A stretch of 64,000 nt of DNA from positions 16,805 to 80,804 of the forward strand of contig JH720359.1 of assembly GCA_000231825.2 (NCBI GenBank). Reading direction: 5' to 3'. Positions 24,645 to 37,637 of the stretch are shown here, one piece after another; positions within the stretch are counted from its first letter, which is position 1, and every line of letters starts with the position of its first letter. The notes beneath the pieces are model-generated. The model was not told the origin of the DNA and searched no databases. It saw only the letters and a list, made by a program, of their open reading frames with translations. The translations under genes were made by a program, and so were the position numbers. This DNA comes from Tetrahymena elliotti 4EA. Lineage: Eukaryota; Ciliophora; Oligohymenophorea; Hymenostomatida; Tetrahymenidae.

Positions 24645-26065
24645 TCAAAGATTTAAAGGATTTATGGCCTCAATGTTGCTAGTGAAGATATTTTAAATCA
24701 GTGTAAAGACTATTCCCATAAATACACCTATTGCTACTGCCTTCAAAACTTTGGATTTTCCTATGTTAAATTTATTTATTTTTAGTAAAAATTATTGATG
24801 AGATGAATTATTAAATACCTCCTTTACTTGTTTCTCCTACAGTGTGGCCATTAGGTGTGGTTCTCAAATCATGTGTTGTGATCTTTTATATACTTTAATT
24901 GTACTTCTCCGCTTCTCTTTATATATTATGAAGTTAATCTTCCTTTTCCTGCAATTTTTAACTTAAGAAAGCAGTGCTGTTATTAATATTCTGATACTTT
25001 AAATTAGGGTCTTATTGGCCTTTAAGGTCGACTGGAATCACATTTTGTCTCCCATTTCCTGATTCAAACTGTATTGATTAAAAATATTATTTTAACAAAG
25101 GACCAAATATAAAAATTGTTTTTAAGTACTCCTCCATTTCTTACAGGGGATTGATAATTGTTTGTTGATGCTGTCATCTTATTCTAATTATTTATTAATT
25201 CTCCTTGAGGACTTATAATTTTAACTGGCAATTTTGTAACTTAGGATTCAATTACACTTTTATTGTTCTTAAATATATTTTCCAAACTTTCTTTCTAGAT
25301 AATAAATATATTCATATAAGGTAAAAAAAATAATATTTTAAAATTAATTTCATCAAAATTATATCTGTTAGTTTCCCGAATGAAAACAAGAGTATCCCTA
25401 TGATGTTAATCAAATAAAATTCCTATTAAATTATTTACATTATTTGAAAGCTTTGAAACAACCAACTAGAAATTGTCTTTAAAAGTCTGTAATTTATCCT
25501 TAATCAACTTTATGTAAATAAAAATAATTTCAAAACCAGTTTAAGCACTTCAAAAATTAGGAAAATAAAATTCGATTTTTTAATTGAATTGACAAAATCT
25601 ATCATGAATGATGAAGAAAGTGCATTTTTTATCTAACCTTATTTTGATTGAAAATAATAATTTTTATTAATAATTTACATCTGGATGCATAGTAAAATTA
25701 ATTCTGGCTTCTTTGTGAGGTTCTATAATATTTTAATCAGTCTTAACTAGATATTTCTATGGCTATGTAGACTTGAACTTTATTTTGTTTATAAAATAAT
25801 TTGTTGATTTTTATTACAACAAAGCAAAATAGATAAAAGTACTTTATATGCTACATGAAAATTGCTCTCATTAGTAATTGTTAATATGAAATGCAAATAT
25901 TTATCAGGTATGTATGGAAATTCTATGCTATTTTTACTTAATTTTACTAAAGTAAGCTCCTAATATCTACTATTGCTTCTATTAGATACAAAAATAATTT
26001 ATTTTATTTTTTTAAAACAGCCATCATTAATTGAAAGGAAATCTTTACGCTTAACTTGAATACAT
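24645..26065 (-). CDS. VAP-like MSP-domain protein with C-terminal membrane anchor
   Basis: VAP proteins sit in the ER membrane and bind FFAT-motif partners at membrane contact sites. Exon 1 is very short (MYSSQA), followed by a 70-nt intron (25979-26048). The MSP domain then reads ELTLVKLSKNSIEFPYIPDK, HFILTITNESNFHVAYKV and IIEPHKEARINFTMHPDV, in the order of a major-sperm-protein fold (about residues 10-125). A coiled coil (FLSQKLQEKEDQLHNIQREA) follows. The protein ends with one hydrophobic helix (KAVAIGVFMGIVFTLIQNIF) and a short polar tail, as in tail-anchored VAPs. The MSP-coiled coil-TM order is the standard VAP layout. The stop TGA is at 24645-24647. Not every internal intron was placed. 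The nearest relatives of the MSP domain would decide between VAP and other MSP proteins. Confidence 0.75.
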
Positions 26066-28535
26066 TTTCAGATTTTTTAATTGTTTCTTGCTTTACTTTT
26101 AATAATAGATAGAATAATTTATTTTGAACTATTTGTGTATTTATATTTTTTCTTTAATTTAAATTTTTTTAATATTCAATTCATCTTTTGTTTTCGTTTT
26201 TTTTATAAATAATTTTTATTCCACCCAAAATAAAAAAAATATTGAAAAAGAAAAATTAACAATTTTTTCTATTGTTAACAAATACCAAACGATATGATAT
26301 TAGTTTATGCATCACTATCAACCATATATTACTCATATGACCTCTAAATTTACTTTTATAGCTTTCTCTTTATTTTATTTTATATTTATAAATTTGTATT
26401 CTAATTTAATATATTTTATTTCAAAATAAAATAATATTAACTGTCCTTCCTCAAAATAAAAATGAGAAATTTCAAAGATGTAAAAAATTTAAGTCATTAA
26501 TTAAAAAGATTAGAAGTTGTTCTAAATTTGAAAGAGGAACCCAAGAAATTATGAGAAATCAAAGTAACAGAAAATAAAAAAATATTAATCTCATCAATTA
26601 TAAAATGTTCATACTAATAAAATAATCCAATTAATTGATGATCAAATAAATACAATAAGGTTCAAATATAAACTTTAATATTTGAAATATTTTGTAGAAA
26701 ATAATGATCAGTAAGTAAATGGTTAATTAAATCATCATAGCATTTAGTTTGAATCTAAATACATTATAACATTTAAAATAGATTAAGTAATTTTTAAAGC
26801 CATAAAGATGAAGAGTAATTAAAAATTATTGAAAAGTATCCAAAAAAAATAAAAATTGAAGACCATATTTATATTAAAAGAATTTTAAGATGATTGAGAT
26901 ACCAAAATTATTTTACTATCTAAAAAATTAACTAAATTTTGATATAATTTGATAAAATAAGAAATGATTGATTAACTTTAAATAATACTTTGGCTCTACT
27001 AAATATAATATTACTATGCCAATTGATAATATTTACACTTACTAATGTAACATCATGTTAATTTTATGAATTTACTTCTTTTAATAAAGAGCTTTTTGTA
27101 TTTAACTACTTAAAATTACAAATATGTAAATATTATTTATCTTAAAAAGTTTTAAAATGATATTCTTTATTTAGAATTTATAAGAGAAAACTAACTTCAT
27201 TTACAAAATAAATTTTCTTAAAAATGAATGAAATTAAAAAAATAAATGGAGTTTTAAATGATATCATAAAATTCATAAATGAGGGCATCTAAATATTAAA
27301 AACACACTCAAAACAAACTCAAAGATGAAAAAAGCATAAAAAACTATCAAATTTGAAATAATCTAAACATCAACATTAAAGAAAAGTGAAAAAAACAAAT
27401 TTATGGTAAATAATACAAAATTTAAATGATACACGCATTAATTTCTTTGCTGATTTGACAAAATATTTAGGATTTTAAGACTATCTAACTAACCTAATAA
27501 CTAACAAACTAAAAAAAGCAAAAAGACAAAGAAAGAAATATTCTGTCATGATGTTTTTTTAATTTAAAAGAATAAAGTTTTACAAGATAATTAATAAATT
27601 TCCAAAGAAATATCAAAAGCTTCAATTATCAAATAACTATTTAGCATTTGGTTTTGATTTTACCCTAAACAATATTTTTCTTTATGATTGATTAATCACC
27701 TAATATTTATTTGTCTCTATACTATAATTTAAAGCAAACTTAATTAAGTTCTAAAATCAAAAAATTTCTTTGTTTATCTTTAATCACTTTAGTTTGAAAT
27801 AACTAATTATAAATCTTAAATATTAATCAAAAAACAAACCTACTTTAAACAAGAGCAATTCAATTTGTTATAAATAGAGGGATAAAATAGCTCAAATCCT
27901 CTAATTTTGCTAACTAAAACATACTACTTTAATATATATTTATTAGTCTTTTACTAAGGGTTGCTAAGAATTGAAGCGCAACGAAATCTAAAATTCTTTA
28001 AAAAAATAATATTTCCTTTAGTAGAATAATTACCAAACTTAATCACTGATTGATAGCTTGATCACTAAATTGTTATTGAAACTAATACCAAAAATATTGC
28101 AAGTAACTTATTTATTTTTGCATAAGCAATTCTTCACATTATTCTAACAGGTTGAATCATCTAATATTTCAAATTATCTTTCAAAGTAAAATGGGTATTT
28201 CCTAAAATAATTTATATTCAATCACCTTCAAGATAATTGATAGATAATCAAGCTTATTATCTTAGTTTTAGATAGATAAATAGTTGATTCAGCTTAATAA
28301 TTTTAGCATAATGCATGAAAAATAATATGAAATTTCGTTTTTTTTACCTTATAAAATAAAGTAGTAGATATAAAAATTATTTTTCTATTTAATTTTGTAT
28401 TTTTAAAAATAGGAGTATTTTTTCATATCGAGGTCTAAGAAGATAATAATTACTTAACTAATTAATCTATAAATTATTAATTGAAGAATAACCTACTGAT
28501 ATTTAAATTGCATACGATTTATTCAAATAATTCGA
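26066..28535. other. 2.5-kb divergent intergenic region
   Basis: The region separates the 5' ends of the VAP gene (-) and the histidine kinase gene (+), so it holds two promoters. The sequence is extremely AT-rich. The only compositionally distinct patch is near 27958-27990, where GTTGC and GCAAC could form a 5-bp stem in a G-richer context. This is too weak to call an RNA gene. Confidence 0.45.
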
Positions 28536-31500
28536 ATGCAAGCTAACATTGAGCATATTCAGCAAGACAATATTTTGAACAAGTTTTTGTATTTTGCTGA
28601 CTATGAAGATGAGTAGAAGTATAGTAAATATTATTTATAACAACATAACAGGATGATGTACTTAGTCTACGTTATTGTGTTTTGTGTCAATTTGAGCTTA
28701 ATTTTTAAAACAATTTGGGACCCTGATGTGGAATAACTTGTGCTTATTCCTATTTGTATTAACTAAATTCTAGTTATAATAATGATTGCATCTATTAAAA
28801 AACAAAAAGACCTATATAATAAACTTTCATGCTTGATAAACATCATATTTGCAGTTGAAGTTTACTTTTATGAAAAAGGCTTTAAAAGCTCAAGCTTAAA
28901 TGATTACTATCAGCTTTGTGGGTTTATTATATATGGATCACATAATAGTCTGATGCTGAGCAGCTAAATTCTTTATGATTCTGTTGGATTTATTTTAAAT
29001 TTCTCATTTTATACTTATTAATTATACAAAAAGGATAGAATAATTGAGTTATTGCTCATGTGGTGTATTATTATAGTTACTATTTGTTAAAAATTCTAGC
29101 ACCATAAATTTACTAGATTTTTATATGTTTCGATGTAGCATTAACAGGAATGGATAGATGTTATTGAAAATGTGCTTCCATCAGCAATTATTTCTATCTA
29201 GCAAGGAAAAAATCAAACTAAGCCATAAAATAATATAAAATGTGAATAGATAAGTAATTAGTAAAGCAGTTAAATACCCTAAGATAAATTAAATTAGGCT
29301 AACAATATATCTTTTCAAAAATAGAAATAAAATAAATTAAGTAATAATTAAAATTAGGCTTAAGCTCACTCTATTCCTTTATAGTCTCTATTAAATACCC
29401 ATTAAAACCATGATGGATAATAAATTTTTGAAAATGAATTTGATAAGAATATATTTAAATAATGGAATTTAAATCTAGTCAATGGATAGAGTAAAGAAAT
29501 GTATAGCATTAAAGATATGAATAGCTTTATTAATTTTGCTTAAAATGTTTTGATAGATACAAAAGAATTAGTCATGGAGACTTCAACTGCTGTAAATGGT
29601 AATGCTTCTTCACCTCTTCATCCTTTTGAAGGTATAAGTAAGCATCTTGATCAATCGAATACCACAAATAATTAAACATTCATGTTCAACCATAATTAAT
29701 TAAATGCTAATTAAAAAACTTGCAACTAAAATAATAATATGAACCATTCTTATATTTAGAGTAATAATAACATACCTAATCATTAATAACATCTAACATT
29801 GGCAAATTTAAATAATAACAATAATGGAAATAGCATATAAGTCTCACCTGTAAGATACTCCTTATAAGGGCACACATAAACTAATTTACAAGACCTCACT
29901 TAATCTAAGGCTCTCAAAAAAATTCATAATAATGAAAAGAGTCGTACACAAACCTTAACAGAAAATCATTTTAATAACTAAGCATAATAGTTTTCAGGCT
30001 TTATGAGCCTTCAAGGAGAAGGTATCAACTCTAATTTAACTCTTTATAAATAGCTGTAAACATTAGTAGAAGAGTATACATACACAACAAGAAAGCCTAA
30101 ATTTTTTATTTGGAAACTAAATGGTAAATACTACCCACCTCAACAAGACAAAAGTAACGAATAAAATTAATAATAAGAAAAGAATAAAGAAAATGCAGCT
30201 ATATCTATTCAAATTAAAGTTTGTGGATTTAGAGGTAAATACACTAGAATAGTATTATGTGTTGATGACATTTCTATCTCTGAAAAAGTTTAGATGTATC
30301 AATCATATGATAAATATAAAGATCTTGTACTTGCAAATGCAGCTCATGATCTTCGTTAACCTCTAACAGCTTTAAATTATACTATTTTAGAAGCAAAAAA
30401 ATTATTTAAGAAATTAAAAAGTTAAAATATTTATTCATTTTTATACTAATATCATCCTGAGTAGTTTTATATGCTAGCATAAATGAATCCTGATTTGAAT
30501 GATTTAGTGACCAACCATTTAGGAACAAGCAAAATTAATTAAGCAGAAAATATTATCTCACAGCTTTAAAATAATTATCAAATGCTACAAGTTAAACCTA
30601 CATTAGCCCCAGACTCAACTGATTTCTAAATGATTTTTGATTTACTTGAAATGGCTGATGTGAGTGGAAGTAGTTTAAAATATTTAATTAATGATATTCT
30701 AGATCATGCTAAGCTTAGGGAAGGTAAACTATAGGTTAATTTTAAAGAATGCTTACTATCCTAAATTATATAGTTTACAAAAAAAATGTTTGATTTCTCA
30801 TTTAAAGAAAAGGGTATAAAATATAGGATTATAAATTAAGCTGATTTGGCTTCAGATTATATTTGTACAGATTAACAAAGACTACAATAAGTTTTAGTAA
30901 ATTTGATATCAAACTCACTCAAGTTTACTCCAAGCAATAAATATATAATACTTCATATTACCAAAGTGATTAAGTAAGTACATAGTAGAGAGGTGTCATT
31001 ATTAAAAATTAGTGTTTTGGATTAAGGATGTGGTATGTCTAATGAACAATTATAATAGATTTTCAAGCCATATGTTAGCTTCAACAATAATAATTTAAAT
31101 GTAGAAGGTATTGGGTTAGGTTTAAATATATGCAGATCTATAATAGGATTGCTAGGACCTTATCCAAAACTTTATGTCAAATCTAAGTAAAATGAGGGAA
31201 CTAAATTTTCTTTTTACATATACCATTAAATTCGTAAAGGAAAAACTACCATCAGGGCAGGAAGCACTAAAAAACTAAGCTCATTATTAACTCATACAAA
31301 AGTAATCATAAAAATAAATAACTTTTTAAATCTTAAAAAATTTTAGAATAATTTCCTTAATTAAATTAAAAATTCTATTTTTTGAAAAATAATATTTAAT
31401 AAAAATAAAAGAAAACCATCAATAATGAAGGAACAAAAAATACAATAGACATTATTAGGAAAGAAGGAGATTTAAAACTAAATAATCATATTACTACTTC

Positions 31501-33379
31501 TTTGCATAAAGGAATTGAGAATGAATTAGATTAGATGACTACAAAAAGAAAAAAAAAGAGAACAAACTCTTTAGAATCTTTTAATGAGGTTCTAAATAAG
31601 TAAAGGGTTTAAAGTATAATAGATAATACATCTAGATCATACTCTCAGACAGACTTAAAGGAAAATAATAATCATAATAATGATGAATAGAACAAATAAA
31701 CTTAAATTGCTATAGAAAATAAATAAAGTAATAATTCTCATCCCAAATTATCAGATTCGAAAGAGTAAGAATAGGAAGGCAAAGAATTGAATTATTTTAA
31801 TAATATAAATGAAAGTATTGAGGGAGAAAATAACAGCTCTTAAGATGCAGATTATTGTACTAATACAAATGAAGGAGAAGAAGAAGAAGATGATGAAAGA
31901 AATTCTAAATTAAACATGACCTCAATAATAATGTAGCTTCCAGACTTAGATGAATAATAATCAGAATAAGAAATTCAATCTCCTATATCCAAGCCATCTA
32001 AAAGAAATCTACTCCAAAAGTATTCTTTGACAGGCTAATTAATAAATCCAATTTGTTAACTTAATCAATTAAATGGGTTAGATAATTAAAATAGAACAAC
32101 TCCTAAAGAAAAAGATAATTATTATTCTTTGAATAGCACTTTTTAAATTGAAAAAAAAGCTAATTTAATTGATGATAATTCGTTTTTAAGTACTCATAAA
32201 AATAATTAAAAAGAAGCTCCTGATTTATTTAACACAAGAAGAGATGCAAGCTAGGATAATATTTAAATACCTGCTCATAATGTTTCATTTAATAATGTCT
32301 TACAAAGTGATTGCTTTTTAATTAATAAGCACTAGTAATAGCAATCAGCTGCTGGGAATAATAGTATTACAAAAAATAATCCAAGCAGTGCTATGAAAAT
32401 TTCTATTTAGCCAAATAGTGCTAATGCTTTGCCTGTTTCAGGCTAATTCTATCCTGTGTAATCAAACTCTAACAATACTAACAATACAAATAATACAAGT
32501 TTATACAGCTTTAGCAATTAGAACTAAGTCAAAACCTCATAACAGCTAATAAATTAGAAGGAAGAGCCTCATCCTTAATAACAGATCTAAGGTTATAACA
32601 ATATAATTATGAATTATTTCTCAAAATAAAATTATAATTCTATAGATTCATAATATTCTTACAAAGGAATGTCAAAACCTACCACATATACAAACTCTGC
32701 TTTTATGCCAGTTGCGTCATCATAAACAACAAATAATAGTTTTTATAACTAAATTAATTCAACAAAAGCAGGTTCAATTCAAAAAATAAGTAAAGTCTAA
32801 AGCTCAATTGCAAACAATAGCAACAATAATTTGAAGCAAAAAATATAATTTAAAAATTTACCAGCTATTTTGACTTAGTTTAAAAAGAAATATCCAAATG
32901 CTCTAAATGAAATGGAATAGAGTACCGGTTCTTTTATAGTAAATAACTAAAAAGAAGAATTACAAGTTCTGATTGCTGATGATGATCCTTTCAATATTTC
33001 TGTTTTAAAGATGATGCTGAAAAAATCTGATTAATTTTCATTTTCAATTAAAGATTGCAATAATGGAAAAGAGTCTCTTCAAGAATTTTAGAAAAGAAAT
33101 AATTCCTCTTCTTCTAAAGCATTTAGTTTAGTCATCTCAGATTTTCATATGCCAGTAATGGATGGTATAGAATCTACTAAATAAATGAGAAAGTTAATAG
33201 TTGAACAAAATTTTTAAAAATCAATATTTATTGGAGTATCTGGTTTAGGTTAAGAAAGCATTAGTAATGATCCTTAACTTAAAGAAGATTTTAAGGTTTT
33301 TGATGTTGTTTTGTCAAAACCTCTTAATGAATAGGACATAATAAATACAATAAATTAATACTTTTTAGATTTTTATTGA
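28536..33379 (+). CDS. membrane hybrid sensor histidine kinase
   Basis: Exons 28536-31301 and 31412-33379 (110-nt intron) give 1577 aa. Phosphate should pass from ATP to a histidine, then to an aspartate in the same protein. The N-terminal 200 residues hold five or six membrane helices. A short PAS-like stretch precedes the H-box NAAHDLRQPLTALNY (H604). The N-box is QRLQQVLVNLISNSLKFTP (N793), the G1 box VLDQGCGMS (D829) and the G2 box GIGLGLNI (about 858-865), so the ATPase domain is complete. About 535 residues rich in Asn, Ser and Gln follow, then a receiver domain with acidic pocket IADDDPFN, phospho-acceptor SDFHMPVMDG (D1499) and conserved K in LSKPLN. H604 and N793 are 189 residues apart, longer than usual, owing to an insertion in the dimerisation hairpin. 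The signal sensed is unknown. Confidence 0.93.
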
Positions 33380-34574
33380 TTATATTAATTAGAAAAACAT
33401 TTCAATACATCTTATATTTAAAATAAATACTCGAAAAAAATTATACTAACTAACTAATTAGTACATATGTTTATATTACTTATGTAATTTCATTTTTGCT
33501 AATACCAAAATTGTTCATTATGTTTTTCTCTTATTTCTCTTTTTCAAAATAAATTGTTTTTTGAAATAAATATCCTACTTTAAATTTTCTTACAAGAAAC
33601 CATAAACTAATACTTTTAAGAATAGGATTGATTAATTGATTTAAAGATTTTTGTAGAAAGTATTCATCTTAAAAAAATCCTTTTTTTTCTTCCAAAACAT
33701 AAAATTTGAGAAAAATTTCTTAATTTAATAATAGTTTTTTAAAGTAATGAAAATTACAAAGTCTGACAGAAACTTTAATTTACTAAAAATAGTTAATAGA
33801 ATTATTAAAATTTGGTAAGTTTTAAATATTCAAATAAAAGTAATATGACATATATTGATAGTCTAATTAATTTTTAAGTTTTTATTAAATTTACTTTTCA
33901 AATATGTTATTGTTGTTATTTTTAAAAGAAATCTTTCATTTTTTCAATTTATTTATTTTTTTACCACAAAAAAATATTTATTTTTCACAAATTTTATTTT
34001 TAAACAAAATTATTTTTTGAAAAATTTTAATGCATCATACCAATAAGATAATAAAAAAATCAAATTAGAGATGAAATTCAAATTTTACTGATGAATTACT
34101 GTCTTTATTTTAAAAAAATATGATGAATTTTAATTTACCAATCATCAAATTAAAAATAAAAAAATATTATTGATTGATAATTTAATCCTATTTTAATTAA
34201 TTGGTAATCTTCTTAGCAAATCTTACTTTCTAGTGTTTTTTATATAAAAGTTTATTGAAAATTTTAACATAGTTATGTAATAAATTATATGAAGTTTTTA
34301 ATTTATAAAATTTATTTAAATATTTTAAGTATCTCGAATGTATTCTAGCTAGTATAATAAGTAGATAAAGAATAATTTTGAATGAATGAATGAATGAATG
34401 CTGTTGAAAAATTAATTAAATAGTTTTTGATTGATTTTGATGTAGCATTGTGTTTGAGCCTGAAGGTTAAATATAACATTAATTAAATACTTCTATTAAT
34501 TTTTAAAGATATCTCCTAATTTCTAGAAATAATAAGCTTAATATTTCAAATTCTAGTAAATATTCCTAAAGATA
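33380..34574. other. intergenic, with a short tetranucleotide repeat
   Basis: AT-rich spacer between two plus-strand genes. Apart from the GAAT repeat listed separately, it shows only homopolymer-rich sequence; the promoter of the PARN-type gene must lie here. Confidence 0.5.
34380..34400. repeat. (GAAT)5 microsatellite
   Basis: Five perfect GAAT units plus one base, about 175 bp upstream of the PARN-type start codon, in otherwise unstructured AT-rich DNA. Probably a simple sequence repeat without function. Confidence 0.9.
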
Positions 34575-36850
34575 ATGAATTTAAATCGCTCAAACATTGT
34601 TTAGAATTTACCAATACTTCTTGAAAAAGTTAGATAGTCTCATTTTATTGCTATTGATTTTGAAATGACTGGTTTAAATAGATCAGATATTCTTAGAAAT
34701 AATGGTTTTGATACTGTATTGTTAATTAGATTTAATAGTAGAAATTGGAGAAATATTTTTAAATTATTTATTAATAATAGATTTAATAGAGATATTGGAA
34801 GACTAAGGAGAGCGTTTCAGTATTTTAACCTATTTAATTAGGTATTTGTCCTTTTAGAATCCATTCATCAAAGAAGTAGACTTCTAAAATATAAAAAATT
34901 CTAGATTATCAATCAATTTTTTCCAAAACTAAAACAGGATAGAAGCAAGCCCTTTTAATGTTTATTTGTCTTAATATACAGAAAATGGTAGATCTGATAA
35001 ACTTTTTATGTACAGTGTAATACAAATAATTATAAAAAAATATAAATTTTTAGATACATTTATCTAATTTTTAGAAAATATTCATATTAATAATAGTCCT
35101 CAACATTCAATTTTCTATCACAACATAATATGGATTTTAATGAAGTATTCAAGAATGGTATTTTTTTTACAAATTTCTTGATAGAAAACATAAAAATAAA
35201 ATAATTCTTGAATAGGAGTTTATTACTTCTCAAAATAATAAGAGGAGTAATTTGATTCATTTAAGAGCCTCTAAGGAGTAAGGAATGATATTAGATAATC
35301 TATTGTTTAGTCATAGAGTTTCCATTTTAAAGAATTTTTGAGTTTAAATGAAAAAACAGTAAATATTTTAATGATATTTTGAGATGCTGTAAAATATTTA
35401 AAAAAGATTGAACTTTTTATGGAAAACAAAAGAAGAAAGAAATTAGAATTCAGTTTAACGGAACCTAGATATGCAACTTTTTACAAAGAGTTGGAGCAGT
35501 TGGTATAATTAAAAACTCAATAATTTATTTTTACTAAATAATATAAAATAAATTAGCTTCAAAAAAAGTTTCCTTCTCAGCCTGTTCATTTTGTTTATGA
35601 CCATGAAAAGCATTACCAAAGAAGAAAAATAACTATACAAAAAATTACTGAAAAAGGCGATGTTGAAGAATAAAGCTAAAACCAATAAAAAAATACATAA
35701 CCACCCTAATAAAGCTTTGAAGAATATGAAATAATGAATTATAATTTCAGAAGTGTGATAGATGAAATTATAAAATTGAAGATACCTCTTGTTGTCCATA
35801 ATGGATTTATTGATATACTGCATGTAATATCATTGACAGCTTATTAAATTTTTGATTTATTTCATTAAAAAATAGCTTTATGATAAGTTTTTATACAATT
35901 TACCTGAAGGGTCTTAAGAGTTTAAGAAAGAAATAAATAAGCACTTCCCTGTTATTTATGATTCTAAACTTATTATAAATTCTTCATAAAAATTAAGCTA
36001 AGAAGTTAATTTCTAATCTGATTTAAGAAATTGCTTTGAGAAATTCTTAAAATATAAAGATATTGACTCATAAATATACATAAGCAGTGATGCAAATGAG
36101 CCAGAAGAAAAAGAAAATACAGAAATTAGCAATTAAAATAGATTATTTAGCAACTATTAAATGAATGGATTAAAGGAAAATAATAAAATGCATGAAGCAG
36201 GCTATGATGCATTAATGACTGGATATATATTTTTTAAATCTCTTTAAGTTTTGAACATACTTTAATCATATGGGACACCAAGCTTTGATTCTTAAATTGA
36301 TTATTTTTAAAATAGACTTTAACTTTCTAATTTACAAGCATCATATGATATTAAGGATTTAGATCTCTCTGACTCAAAATCTGTTGAAGTTTTTTATATT
36401 AAATAATTAAATTCAGTGAGTGCAGAAGTAATTTTAAAATTGTAAAAAAAAAATTTTTTTAAGTATTTTCTTTAATATTAGAATAAAGTATTGCAAGATT
36501 TCTTCAATTAATAACTTGGAAGCTGTAAAGTATATAATATTGGAAGTAACTTGGAACAGGAATACTTTGTAACAACAAATGATAAATCAAAATTTAAATA
36601 CTTTGAATAGAAATTAAATTCAGAATACAATGGAGTAGATATATTCTATTAAGAAGGGAAGTATTTTTAAATTAAAACTTATTAAAAGTATATTGATGAT
36701 ATTTAAAAGATTGTCAAAGGTAATTTTATTTATCTATTTATTCATAAAATTAAAATATAAAAAATAATCCCATTTTACTAAAATAAAGAGGATAAATTTA
36801 CCAAAATTAAAAACATGGATGCTGTCCTTGATAAGCTGAACTAAGATTGA
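34575..36850 (+). CDS. PARN: PARN-type poly(A)-specific ribonuclease (CAF1/DEDD family)
   Basis: PARN enzymes shorten poly(A) tails and trim small RNAs 3'-5'. The first exon reads SHFIAIDFEMTGL with D28 and E30 of the DEDD site, numbered as in human PARN. Removing short introns gives RYWKTKESVSVFQPIQLGIC, ASPFNVYLSQY and SSTFNFLSQHNMDFNEVFKN, all in PARN order. Later come LVVHNGFIDILH, carrying the third acidic residue, and MHEAGYDALMTG with the catalytic His and last Asp. An R3H-like insert was not recognised. The C-terminal 200 residues are Phe, Tyr and Lys-rich and may include the RNA-binding part. All catalytic residues are present, so activity is expected. Introns near 35210-35390 are only partly placed. 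The stop is TGA 36848-36850. Assignment to PARN or a PNLDC1-like relative rests on motif style. Confidence 0.85.
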
Positions 36851-37637
36851 TTTTTTATATTAATTATATTAAGATATTATTTATCAATAAACTTTATTTG
36901 ATAAAATTATTTATTTATAACAGTTGATTATCAAGATTTATCTTTAAGTAAAGTATGGGTGTCGATTTAGACTTTAGAAAAAGTGTTTTCAATAAATTTT
37001 TTATTTTAAATAAATTAAACTTAAATACATTCCATTGAAGATATTTCACTTAAAAAATAAATATTATATATTTAATGGTATTTTATGTTAATTACTAAGT
37101 ATTAATGAGCTCAAAAATTATTTGTTAATTTAAAACATTTGATTTAAAAATTTCAAAAGTTAAAAATTAAAGATTAAAGATTTAAGCAAAAAATTAAATA
37201 AAATTTTAAAAATCATCTAATAAGATAAGAAAGACAATATTTATTTTATTCGAAAAAAAATCTTATTTGATTTACCTAACTTTTTATCATTTTAATAAAC
37301 TTGAGTAATGCTACATAGATTTTTAATACAAAAAGATATTATATGTACATTTAATAAATAGTTGTTGATTAAAGTTTATTTCTTTAATATATAGTAGCAC
37401 GTCACTCTTTAACTAAATTTTATTTAGATTTTATTAAATTAACTTTTGATGAACTAATTCTACTAATCGTTCACCTTTTTTATTTATTTACTAATTTTCT
37501 TACTATTCATTTATGAATTCATTCATTAATCTTTTGTTGCCTTTTAAATACTGAGTGAGTGATTACTGCTAAATTGCTTTATCTAATCACAGTATTAGTT
37601 ATCTAAAACTATACTTTGTTCTTATTGACTAGATTTT
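36851..37637. other. convergent intergenic spacer
   Basis: AT-rich region between the 3' ends of the PARN-type gene (+) and the voltage-sensor-like gene (-). No feature beyond expected 3' UTRs was seen. Confidence 0.5.

Noticed and set aside
27958..27990. Small G-richer patch with a possible 5-bp stem, considered as a tRNA or small RNA gene.
   Set aside because: It lacks tRNA arms and conserved bases, and the stem is too short to support any RNA class.
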